Positions 45,936-54,073 of a DNA stretch of 64,000 bases are shown here, piece by piece. The notes under the pieces are model-generated. The model was given only the letters and a program-made list of their open reading frames with translations. It did no database searches and was not told the origin of the DNA. Origin of the DNA: JACCZZ01 sp044227805. GTDB taxonomy: Bacteria > Bacteroidota > Bacteroidia > Chitinophagales > UBA10324. The position numbers and the translations under genes are program-made. Location of the stretch: NCBI GenBank assembly GCA_044227805.1, contig JBGAWA010000006.1, positions 1 to 64,000 of the forward strand. Direction: 5' to 3'. Every line of letters starts with the position of its first letter. Positions within the stretch are counted from its first letter, which is position 1.

Positions 45936-46616
45936 ATGACGGACAACAAAAATTTTTATCAAAAAATCGCAAAAGACTATTCGGGAGCAATTGACAGGAT
46001 CGAACGTCTTTCTGAAATTATTTTCGGAGTAATTATGACGCTTACTTTTACCGGAACCATAAGCGTTGCTGAAGGTGGCATGCAGGAAGTAAGACTCACT
46101 TTATGGGCAGCATTAGGATGCAACACTGCCTGGGGAATTATTGATGGATTGTTTTACCTGATGAATACACTTTACGACAGAGGAAAAAGTTTACGGGTTT
46201 TCCGGGAACTAAAGAAATCCGGGACAGATGAAGCAAGGGATCACATTATCCTGGATAATATTACTCCGGTTTTAGCCGAAGTGATGACAGAATCTCAAAT
46301 CGCGGAAATACGTAAAGAATTGCTCCAGCTGCCCGAACCTCCCAAACGCGCTTTTTTGATTCCGAGGGATTTTGCAAATGCACTTTACATTTTTGTAATT
46401 GTTTTTCTATCAACGTTTCCTATGGCATTGCCCTTATTTTTTATCAGCGACCCTCATACTGCACTGCGCACTTCAAATGCTATTGGTCTTGTAATTATGT
46501 TTGTTGCAGGTTTTATAATTGGCAAAAAAACAGGATACAATCAATGGTTCGTTGGCTTTCTGTTTGCATTGCTTGGTGCAGCATTGGTAGCAATGACAAT
46601 AGCTTTAGGGGGATGA
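45936..46616 (+). CDS. VIT1/CCC1-family iron or manganese transporter-like membrane protein
   Basis: 226 residues. The N-terminal part RIERLSEIIFGVIMTLTFTG leads into the first of about five membrane segments. A soluble, helical metal-sensing-type loop lies at about 85-145, with DEARDHIILDNITPVLAEVM and PEPPKRAF. Three further membrane segments end at LVAMTIALGG. The layout matches the VIT/CCC1 family that moves Fe2+ or Mn2+ out of the cytosol. Its stop overlaps the next start as ATGA, so the downstream barrel protein is translationally coupled. Family-level confidence is good; metal choice is unknown. Confidence 0.8.
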   Translation: MTDNKNFYQKIAKDYSGAIDRIERLSEIIFGVIMTLTFTGTISVAEGGMQEVRLTLWAALGCNTAWGIIDGLFYLMNTLYDRGKSLRVFRELKKSGTDEARDHIILDNITPVLAEVMTESQIAEIRKELLQLPEPPKRAFLIPRDFANALYIFVIVFLSTFPMALPLFFISDPHTALRTSNAIGLVIMFVAGFIIGKKTGYNQWFVGFLFALLGAALVAMTIALGG

Positions 46617-47254
46617 AAAAAAAGATTTACATAATTGCACTGCTTTCATTTATTAAACTCAATGTAAATGCGCAGGAGCACATTGCTGAAGCGGATATAA
46701 CAACAACTGATAAGTCCTGGAATTTTGATTTGAGCACAACCCTTTTTTTGTTCAAAGGAGGTGACTACACCATCATGCCCGATTTTAAAGTTGACAAAAA
46801 CCGACTGCATTTGCAGGCACGTTATAATTACGAAGATGATCAAACCACTTCATTGTGGGCCGGATATAATTTCGAAGTTGGTAACAAACTGGTATGGAAA
46901 GCATCACCCATGATCGGTGCAGTTGCAGGAAATAGTAATGGTGTAGCTCCGGGAATTGTTTATACGCTCACCTACAAAAGTATTGAATGGTACAGTGAGA
47001 GTGAGTACTTTTTCAGTGTTGAAAATAATGACGATAATTATTTTTATGTTTCATCTGATTTGTCCTATTCATTCACTGATTTTTTTTGGCTGGGAGTAGA
47101 ACTAAATCGTTCTCACATTTTTAAATCAACGCGGGATGTGCAATATGGGATATTGATTGGTGGCGCTTACAAATGGTTTATTTTCAACGGCTGCGTTTAC
47201 GAATTAGGAACTTCAGATACATCTGTCGGGCTTACTTTTGAAGTGAAGTTCTGA
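46613..47254 (+). CDS. Outer-membrane beta-barrel protein coupled to the VIT1-like gene
   Basis: 213 residues from the ATG at 46613, which overlaps the preceding stop (ATGA) and opens a signal peptide MKKKIYIIALLSFIKLNVNAQ. A longer start 69 bases upstream lies inside the transporter gene and gives no signal peptide. The mature chain is a small barrel with repeated strands (SLWAGYNFEVGNKLVW, KSIEWYSESEYFFSV, FYVSSDLSYSF, VGLTFEVKF). No named family is recognised. Coupling to a metal transporter suggests a role in moving metal or chelate across the envelope; this is inference only. Codon usage is AT-rich like its neighbour. Confidence 0.75.
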   Translation: MKKKIYIIALLSFIKLNVNAQEHIAEADITTTDKSWNFDLSTTLFLFKGGDYTIMPDFKVDKNRLHLQARYNYEDDQTTSLWAGYNFEVGNKLVWKASPMIGAVAGNSNGVAPGIVYTLTYKSIEWYSESEYFFSVENNDDNYFYVSSDLSYSFTDFFWLGVELNRSHIFKSTRDVQYGILIGGAYKWFIFNGCVYELGTSDTSVGLTFEVKF

Positions 47255-47539
47255 TCCGCATAAATAAATTAGGTAGCTAAGCACGTAACATACCCAATAG
47301 GCCAAAGTTTTACTTTTATACGTAAAATTGGGTGCGCAAAAATGGATGTCACAATGCTGTCTTTTTATTACTTCACCAAAAGTAGGACGTTGGCTACTGT
47401 CTTACCCAAAGTTTTATTGAACCTGTCTGTATCCACTAATTTACGTGTATTGAAACGGTAGCAAAATTCATTGCAATAATTGTCTAAATGTTTCGGGGAA
47501 ATTGGGTGATAAATTCCATACAAGCCACGTTTGTATTAT

Positions 47540-47680
47540 GACCATAAACATTCCGTTGTCTCGCTGTTATTAGTATGTGCCGGGTTAAGTTGGGGATAAA
47601 CCAACAACTGAATCTAATTTGCTGTAGTGGTTGGTCTATCCTCTCGCAAGGCTCCACAAAGACCAACCACGGCGGAGTTT
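47540..47680. repeat. Copy of the GTTGGTC hairpin repeat with the best preserved stem
   Basis: At 47627-47670, GTGGTTGGTC pairs perfectly with GACCAACCAC around a CTCTCGCAAGGCTCC loop. Upstream, ACCAACAACTGAATCTAATT corresponds to the block before the hairpin in the copies at 1396 and 3682. The remainder of 47255-47812 holds no gene. Confidence 0.6.
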
Positions 47681-47781
47681 ACAATTTTTAGTGTCAACCA
47701 GTTTCAGGACAAGCCAGTCCGGATAGCGAACTATTTAATTCACTGCATCAGCATATCATTTCCTCGAATCCCTTAAATCGT

Positions 47782-47789
47782 TACTTTTG
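47782..47789 (+). promoter_or_regulatory. Bacteroidota-type -7 box (TACTTTTG) for ppk2
   Basis: Perfect TAnnTTTG match 24 bases upstream of the ATG at 47813. The -33 region has TTTC at about 47759-47762, one base off. The position favours the start at 47813 over the one at 47792. Confidence 0.45.
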
Positions 47790-47812
47790 AATTGTTCAAA
47801 AATTATTATGCT

Positions 47813-48718
47813 ATGAAACTCAAAGAAATCATCAAAGCATCACATGAACTGTCCACCCCGTACAGGATAACGGATGGTGAGAAATTCAAACTGAAAGATA
47901 TTGATCCGGGTGATACCGGCTCATTAGGTTCAGAGGACAAGCCGCGGGCAAAAGAAGCGTTGCAGATTGGCGTAGAAGCGCTGGCTGCTTTGCAGGATAT
48001 GCTGTATGCGCAGGATCGCTGGAGTTTACTCATGATCTTTCAGGCAATGGATGCAGCGGGAAAAGACGGTGCCATCAAACATGTGATGAGCGGCGTTAAC
48101 CCACAGGGTTGCCAGGTTTCTTCCTTCAAAGCGCCCACGTCTACCGATCTCGATCATGATTACCTGTGGCGCTGCCAGCGGGAGTTGCCGGAGCGTGGCC
48201 GCATCGGCATTTTTAACCGCTCGTATTATGAAGAGGTGCTCGTGGTGAAAGTACATCCCGAGTTGTTGAAGTATCAGAAAATCCCGCCACACCTGATGGA
48301 CGATGATCTTTTTGAAAATCGTTATAAAGAGCTGCGCAACTTTGAAAAATACCTCTCCAGGAACGGCACGGTAACCATCAAGTTTTTTCTCCACCTGTCG
48401 AGGAAAGAACAGAAAAAAAGATTCCTGGAACGCTTTGACATTGCCGACAAAAACTGGAAAGTATCGCCCTCGGACATTAAAGAGCGCGCTTACTGGGACG
48501 AGTACATGGATGCCTATGAAAAAATGATTCAGCAGACAGCCACCAAACACTCACCCTGGTATGCAATTCCCGCAGATAATAAATGGTACACGCGCGTCAT
48601 TGTTGCCGCGTCCATCATTGATACCATGGCCGGCATGGATCTGCACTATCCAAAAGTAGACGAAACGAAACTGCAGGAGATTGCCGCCGCGAAGGAATTA
48701 CTGCTCGCAGAAAAATAA
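47813..48718 (+). CDS. ppk2: Polyphosphate kinase 2 family protein (PPK2, NDP/NMP phosphotransferase)
   Basis: 301 residues from the ATG at 47813. It has the P-loop variant FQAMDAAGKDGAIKHVMSGVNPQG (Walker A region near residue 75), FNRSYYEEVLVVKVHP, and the lid/Walker B region FFLHLSRKEQKKRFLERFD. Towards the C-terminus is WYAIPADNKWYTRVIVA. This is the single-domain PPK2 of about 300 residues, closest in layout to class III enzymes that use polyphosphate to phosphorylate AMP or ADP. It acts in the cytoplasm in energy salvage. Monocistronic with its own promoter box. Confidence 0.93.
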   Translation: MKLKEIIKASHELSTPYRITDGEKFKLKDIDPGDTGSLGSEDKPRAKEALQIGVEALAALQDMLYAQDRWSLLMIFQAMDAAGKDGAIKHVMSGVNPQGCQVSSFKAPTSTDLDHDYLWRCQRELPERGRIGIFNRSYYEEVLVVKVHPELLKYQKIPPHLMDDDLFENRYKELRNFEKYLSRNGTVTIKFFLHLSRKEQKKRFLERFDIADKNWKVSPSDIKERAYWDEYMDAYEKMIQQTATKHSPWYAIPADNKWYTRVIVAASIIDTMAGMDLHYPKVDETKLQEIAAAKELLLAEK

Positions 48719-48869
48719 GCGGTCATAACAATTGAAGGGAACCCGCCTTTTGCTGTTACCATCAACAACGGGTCAATCCCACTGGCAACAGTGCTTCCTG
48801 CTTCCCGTAAATTTCGTATGATGATGATCAATATTTTTTTTATGGCCATTAATCATAGTTACAGCTTTA

Positions 48870-50681
48870 GTGATGAATGAAAACGTAACAGATAATCGTG
48901 GATCCATTCACTTGCCAATGAGCGGTTGGCGGTCATTGTTTCCCATCCTGCAATGGCTTCCAAAGTATAAGCGCAGCTTTTTTTCATGGGATGTATTGGC
49001 CGGTATCACACTCGCTTCTTTCGTGTTGCCTGAGTCCATGGCGTATGCTACGCTGGCCGGATTGCCGGTACAGGCCGGCATCTATTGCTGCCTTGCGGCG
49101 GGATTGTTCTTCGCTTTTTTTACAACAGCCAGGCACGTCGCCGTAGGCCCTACGTCCGCTATTTCCCTCATGGTGGGAACGACAGTAGCCGTGCTTGCCG
49201 CTGGCGACAGCGGCCGCTGGATAGCTATTGCCGGGTTAACGGCGCTGGTGATTACCGCCATTTGTATTGTGGCCTATTTATTCAAACTCAGCATCCTGGT
49301 TAATTTCATCAGCGAAAGCATATTATTAGGATTTAAAGCCGGTGCCGCCTTGTCGATTGCCGCCACACAGTTGCCAAAAATTTTTGGAGTGGAAGGTGGT
49401 GGTGCCAATTTTTTTGAGCGTATTGCTGTGCTGGCGCAACACCTTCCATCCCTCAACTGGGCGGTGCTTGCCTTTGGACTCATCGCCCTTGCCGTGCTGC
49501 TGACGGGTGAAGAATTTTTTCCAGGAAGACCGGTATCACTGCTGGTGGTGATAGCTTCCATCGTTGTACTTTCGGTTACCTCACTGAGTTCTTATGGTAT
49601 TCACGTGACCGGCGATATCCCCGGCGGATTACCTTCCATTGCGAGACCATCCTTACGCCTGCGGGATGTGGATGGTGTGCTTGAACTGGCTTTTGCCTGC
49701 TTCCTGATGGGTTACATAGAAACCGTTTCCGCCGCGCGCACCTTCGCAATGAAAAATAATTATGAGATCAATCCACGGCAGGAGTTACTGTCTATGGGCG
49801 CAGCGAATTTTGCCGCAGCCTTCGCCGGTGGCTATCCGGTTGCCGGCGGATTGTCGCAATCAACGGTCAATGAAAAGTCAGGAGCCAAAACACCGATGTC
49901 GTTAATCATTTGTTCTGTTACACTGGCCGTCCTTTTACTCTTCTTTACCGGCCTGCTGAAAAATCTTCCGGAAGTACTGCTGGCGGTGATTGTTATACAT
50001 GCCGTAGTGGGATTGATAAAAGTGAAAGAACTGCGGCGACTGTATCAATTAAGTAAACTGGAGTTCCTGGTAGCGATGATTGCCGTGGCAGGCGTATTGT
50101 TCTTTGGTATTCTTAAAGGTGTGATGATTGCCGTGCTGATGTCTATTGCATTCCTGTTGCGCCGAACGGCTACGCCCAACGTGGCTGTGCTTGGCCGTAT
50201 TGGCAATACCGATCGTTATTCCGACATCAAACGTCATCCCGATAATAAAGAAATAGAAGGCATTAAAATTGTCAGGGTGGAGTCTTCTATTCTTTACTTC
50301 AATGCGAATCACATTCAGTCTGCTATCCTGCAAAAACTAAGTTTGGATAATAATACCTGCAGGTTATTAATCCTGGACATGTCCGCCTCACCCGCCGTGG
50401 ATGTGTCGGGATCAAAAATGTTGCTGCAGCTGAGTAATGAATTGAAGCAACGCGGCATCATCTTCAGAATCGTGGAAGCACTGGCTGATGTGCGCGACCT
50501 GTTGCGGTTATTGGGTATGGAAGAAATAACAGGACATATCAGCCGCAGAGACTCCGTGAATAATGTGGTGGAGGAATTTGCAATGGGAAAGTTGAGTACG
50601 GTGAATAACATTTCCGATNAGAGTCTTCTATTCTTTACTTCAATGCCAATCATATTCAGTCTGACATCCTGCAAAAACTAA
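48870..50681 (+). CDS. SulP-family anion transporter with STAS domain; 3' end corrupted by assembly
   Basis: About 580 genuine residues, then an unknown base (50619) and an artificial 16-residue tail. The membrane part has LASFVLPESMAYATLAGLPVQAGIY near the start, RHVAVGPTSAISLMVGT, and the helices around AAFAGGYPVAGGLSQSTVN, all SulP hallmarks. A cytoplasmic STAS domain at about 465-570 follows, with LLILDMSASPAVDVSGSKML. SulP proteins carry sulfate, bicarbonate or other anions. After the N the sequence restarts inside the STAS domain as a second copy with a frame change. The true C-terminus is probably the one ending at 50971 (ISEDAT). Confidence 0.9.
   Translation: MMNENVTDNRGSIHLPMSGWRSLFPILQWLPKYKRSFFSWDVLAGITLASFVLPESMAYATLAGLPVQAGIYCCLAAGLFFAFFTTARHVAVGPTSAISLMVGTTVAVLAAGDSGRWIAIAGLTALVITAICIVAYLFKLSILVNFISESILLGFKAGAALSIAATQLPKIFGVEGGGANFFERIAVLAQHLPSLNWAVLAFGLIALAVLLTGEEFFPGRPVSLLVVIASIVVLSVTSLSSYGIHVTGDIPGGLPSIARPSLRLRDVDGVLELAFACFLMGYIETVSAARTFAMKNNYEINPRQELLSMGAANFAAAFAGGYPVAGGLSQSTVNEKSGAKTPMSLIICSVTLAVLLLFFTGLLKNLPEVLLAVIVIHAVVGLIKVKELRRLYQLSKLEFLVAMIAVAGVLFFGILKGVMIAVLMSIAFLLRRTATPNVAVLGRIGNTDRYSDIKRHPDNKEIEGIKIVRVESSILYFNANHIQSAILQKLSLDNNTCRLLILDMSASPAVDVSGSKMLLQLSNELKQRGIIFRIVEALADVRDLLRLLGMEEITGHISRRDSVNNVVEEFAMGKLSTVNNISDXSLLFFTSMPIIFSLTSCKN
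50280..50617 (+). repeat. First copy of a 338-base tandem duplication (SulP STAS region)
   Basis: Starts GAGTCTTCTATTCTTTACTT and ends GTGAATAACATTTCCGA. It aligns without gaps to 50621-50958 at an offset of 341. By eye about 19 mismatches were counted, most of them at codon third positions. Confidence 0.9.
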
Positions 50682-50958
50682 GTTTGGATAATAATGCCTG
50701 CAGGTTGTTAATCCTGGACATGTCCGCCTCACCCGCTGTGGATGTGTCGGGATCAAAAATGCTGCTGCAGTTGAGTAATGAATTGAAGCAACGCGGTATC
50801 ATCTTCAGAATCGTGGAAGCACTGGCAGATGTGCGCGACCTGCTGCGGTTATTGGGTATGGAAGAAATAACTGGACATATCAGCCGCAAAGACTCCGTGA
50901 ATAATGTGGTGGAGGAATTTACTATGGGAAAGTTAGGTGCGGTGAATAACATTTCCGA
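50621..50958 (+). repeat. Second copy of the tandem duplication, after the ambiguous base
   Basis: Same sequence as 50280-50617 with about 94% identity, continuing to a stop at 50969-50971. The reading frame from about 50684 gives the STAS C-terminus again (ILDMSASPAVDVSG to ISEDAT). Synonymous divergence suggests two strain variants joined at a contig end rather than a real duplication. Confidence 0.9.
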
Positions 50959-51217
50959 AGATGCCACCTGACCATCACCGTTTCCAGGTCAATCAATCAT
51001 ACGTTGTTTTATCAGCGGATATTCAGTGGAAAAGTCCCGCTGAATAATGAGACTGACCGGGATTTTTCAATCGAAAAATCTCTTTTCGCCACTATAAGGC
51101 ATTGCTTACCCTTCGCACCCATTTTTGTTTTGAACCGCGAAGGCAGGTTCATTGATAAAGGTCATTATTACATACCACTCCTTTTTTTAGCTTTAGACTC
51201 CCTTCAATTTAATTACT

Positions 51218-52705
51218 ATGCCACTGATTTCTGCGGAACCTGTTACGAAACATTTTGAAAAATTCCGGAAGCACATTATCGGCCACGATTTTCAATTCGA
51301 TTCACCTTATGGCAAGATGAAGTTATTGTATGCCGACTGGATTGCCAGCGGGCGCCTCTATCGTCCTATTGAAGAGAAAATAATGAATGACTTCGGACCG
51401 GTATTGGGTAATACGCACACCGAAACCAACTTCACCGGTACCAGCATGACGCTTGCTTACCATGAAGCCAAGCGGCGAATCAAAGCGCATGTAAATGCCG
51501 GAGCGCAGGATTCGCTGTTACCGGTAGGATCAGGCATGACAGGTGCCGTTACCAAGTTGCAGCGTCTGCTCGGGATGAAAATTCCGGAACGGTGGGCGCC
51601 CTTTCTCCATGCACCGGCAGAGTTGAAGCCTGTCGTATTCATCACCCACATGGAACATCACTCGAATCAGACTTCCTGGGAAGAATCGTATTGCGACGTG
51701 GTGATAGTTCCGCCCGGCGAAGAAGGGCTCGTGGAAGTGAACCGGTTTGAGGAAGCGGTGCGGCAATATCGCCACCGTCCGATTAAATATGCGGCCATCA
51801 CTGCATGCTCCAACGTAACCGGAATCGCCACACCTTATTTTGAACTGGCTGAAGTAATACATCGCTACGGCGGATGGTGTTTTGTTGATTTCGCCTGCTC
51901 GGCGCCTTATGTGGACATCAACATGCATCCCGAAAATCCATTACAGCAACTCGATGCCATTTATTTTTCACCGCATAAGTTTTTAGGCGGGCCCGGAACG
52001 CCCGGCCTGTTAATCTTTAATGAAGCCATCTATCACAACAGGGTGCCCGATCAACCCGGCGGCGGAACCGTTAAGTGGACCAATCCATGGGGCGGTCACA
52101 GCTTTATCGATTCCATCGAAGACAGGGAGGATGGCGGTACACCGGCCTTCCTGCAAACCATTAAAGCGGCTTTGTGCATTGATCTGAAATCGCAGCTGAA
52201 TCCGGAACAGATGTCGGTACGTGAATCCATACTGGTGGAGCGTATCTTCCAGGCATTTTCCGCCATACCCAACCTGCATATACTGGCTTCGCATATCAGG
52301 AAAAGACTTGGCATAATTTCCTTTTACATTGACGATCTACACTACAACCTCGTGGTGAAACTGCTGAATGATCTGTATGGCATCCAGGTGCGAGGAGGCT
52401 GTTCCTGTGCCGGCACTTACGGACATTACCTGTTGCATGTATCGCCCGATGTGTCGAAGAGAATTACCGACAAGATCGACCACGGCGACTTTTCCGAAAA
52501 ACCGGGCTGGGTACGGTTGTCTCTTCACCCCGTCATGAGCGATGAAGCGATTGATTTAATTATTGAAGCGATTGAAAATATTGCCAGTGATGCGGCGAAA
52601 TGGAAAGGTGATTATGTTTATGATCATCATACCAATGAATATCACCATCGCAATGAATCACCGGGAAAAAGAAAAGCGGAGATTGCTGCGTTACTTCACT
52701 GCTGA
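51218..52705 (+). CDS. Class V aminotransferase-fold PLP enzyme (cysteine desulfurase-like)
   Basis: 495 residues, a full fold-type I PLP enzyme. Features are LGNTHTETNFTGTSMTLAYHEAK (N-terminal substrate loop), FITHMEHHSNQTSW, VDFACSAPYVDINMH with the PLP-ring Asp, and the Schiff-base Lys254 in YFSPHKFLGGPGT. GGCSCAGTYGHYLLH near residue 395 gives a Cys pair at the position of the mobile cysteine loop in desulfurases. The subgroup is usually annotated simply as class V aminotransferase; isopenicillin-N-epimerase-like or desulfurase activity cannot be told apart here. It is monocistronic, and no scaffold genes such as iscU or sufE are adjacent. Confidence 0.85.
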   Translation: MPLISAEPVTKHFEKFRKHIIGHDFQFDSPYGKMKLLYADWIASGRLYRPIEEKIMNDFGPVLGNTHTETNFTGTSMTLAYHEAKRRIKAHVNAGAQDSLLPVGSGMTGAVTKLQRLLGMKIPERWAPFLHAPAELKPVVFITHMEHHSNQTSWEESYCDVVIVPPGEEGLVEVNRFEEAVRQYRHRPIKYAAITACSNVTGIATPYFELAEVIHRYGGWCFVDFACSAPYVDINMHPENPLQQLDAIYFSPHKFLGGPGTPGLLIFNEAIYHNRVPDQPGGGTVKWTNPWGGHSFIDSIEDREDGGTPAFLQTIKAALCIDLKSQLNPEQMSVRESILVERIFQAFSAIPNLHILASHIRKRLGIISFYIDDLHYNLVVKLLNDLYGIQVRGGCSCAGTYGHYLLHVSPDVSKRITDKIDHGDFSEKPGWVRLSLHPVMSDEAIDLIIEAIENIASDAAKWKGDYVYDHHTNEYHHRNESPGKRKAEIAALLHC

Positions 52706-52711
52706 TTCATT

Positions 52712-52874
52712 GATGCCGCAATGTGCAGTTCAAAACAGGATTGCGTGTAACCCTATACAGCGCTAAATTGTTAATAAGAAGGATTATTCTATTGAAAAAA
52801 ACTGCTCCACCCGAAGACTTCAATAGAAAAACCCTGCTACGCTACGACTAAGGGCCGCTAAATGCGGGTTCAAT
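52712..52874. repeat. Degenerate copy of the foldback repeat family
   Basis: Begins GATGCCGCAATGTGCAGTTC and ends CTAAATGCGGGTTCAA, inverted relative to each other. It contains CAAAACAGGATTGCGTGTAA and CTGCTACGCTACGACTAAGG, which resemble inner parts of the copies at 26975 and 29343. It fills about half of the gene-free stretch 52706-53056; the rest is AT-rich leader of the cytochrome gene. Confidence 0.45.
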
Positions 52875-53056
52875 ATTATTGGCAGGGCTGTATAATTGCA
52901 CATGAAATTTTTAAGGTCCGTGAAAGGGTTCATTGCGCCTGAATTACCGAGGCGATAATCCCTGTTGAAGGAAACTAATGTTCCTGCCGCAACCAAAAAT
53001 CAGTCCGTAACAAAATAGTTTTTATTTATATTCGACCATTACAAATCCTGTAAACA

Positions 53057-54049
53057 ATGAAAACACTGCTGAAAATTCTTAAGTGGACCGGCATTGTGCT
53101 TGGCATACTATTAATCGGGCTGTTCATTGCCGGCTATATTCTTTACAATAAAACCTATACGGCGCCCTATCCGGATTTGCATGCTTCAACAGACAGCGCC
53201 ATGATCGCGGATGGCAAACACTTAGTGACAGCTACGGCACACTGCGTGGAATGTCATTTCAAACCCGGCGACTCTATGCTGGTGATGAATGGTGAAGAGG
53301 TGCAGCTGGCCGGTGGCGGCTTCCCATTCATTTTTCCCGGAGGAGCATTCTATTCAAAAAATATCAGCAGCGATAAGGAGACCGGCATCGGCAATTATAC
53401 GGATCAGGAAATTGCGCGTGCCTTACGTTATGGTGTCAAGCGCGATGGCACTGTCCTTATTCCTGCCATGGAGTTTCAGAACCTGAGCGATGAAGATATC
53501 ACTGCTATCCTCTCCTACCTTCGAACGGTGCCGCCGGTGTCGCACCAGGTACCGGAGAATGATTTCAACCTGTTCGGCAAAGCGATCATGGCCTTCTTCA
53601 TCCGTCCGGCCGGCCCTGCTACAACTCCTCCTAAAACCATGGTAGCCGATACTACAGTAGCCTACGGTGAATACCTTGCGCAGTCGGTGAGCAATTGCAA
53701 AGGATGCCACACCTACCGTAATATGAATACCGGCGCTTATGAAGGCGAACCGCTGGCAGGCGGGCCGGTGGAACCCTTGCGGACTGATCCGACAAAAATG
53801 CTCGTGGCACCTAACCTGACACCCGACCCGGAGACCGGTCATATTTACTATTGGAACTTCGATCTTTTCAAGACACGTTTTTCACAGGGCTATGTAATTA
53901 AGGAATCCATCATGCCCTGGGGGCAATTCAGGCACCTCAACGATACAGAGCTGAAGGCGATCTGGAAATATTTGCATTCGGTGAAACCCGTTCATAAAGT
54001 GAGCAGTCCTGCCATCATGGATGTGAAGGAACTGGAAAAACAAAAGTGA
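53057..54049 (+). CDS. Membrane-anchored diheme cytochrome c
   Basis: 330 residues. One N-terminal membrane anchor (about residues 10-30) is followed by two class I cytochrome c domains. The first has CVECH at 63-67 with a candidate axial Met in IPAMEF (138). The second has CKGCH at 214-218 with IMPWGQF providing the later Met. Each binds one covalent heme. Two-domain forms like this act as electron acceptors of periplasmic dehydrogenases (gluconate or alcohol dehydrogenase type) and pass electrons to a terminal oxidase. No dehydrogenase gene is adjacent, so the partner is unknown. It converges with the cyclase gene with a 24-base gap. Confidence 0.9.
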   Translation: MKTLLKILKWTGIVLGILLIGLFIAGYILYNKTYTAPYPDLHASTDSAMIADGKHLVTATAHCVECHFKPGDSMLVMNGEEVQLAGGGFPFIFPGGAFYSKNISSDKETGIGNYTDQEIARALRYGVKRDGTVLIPAMEFQNLSDEDITAILSYLRTVPPVSHQVPENDFNLFGKAIMAFFIRPAGPATTPPKTMVADTTVAYGEYLAQSVSNCKGCHTYRNMNTGAYEGEPLAGGPVEPLRTDPTKMLVAPNLTPDPETGHIYYWNFDLFKTRFSQGYVIKESIMPWGQFRHLNDTELKAIWKYLHSVKPVHKVSSPAIMDVKELEKQK

Positions 54050-54073
54050 TACGGCAACAAGGCTCAGGAAATA

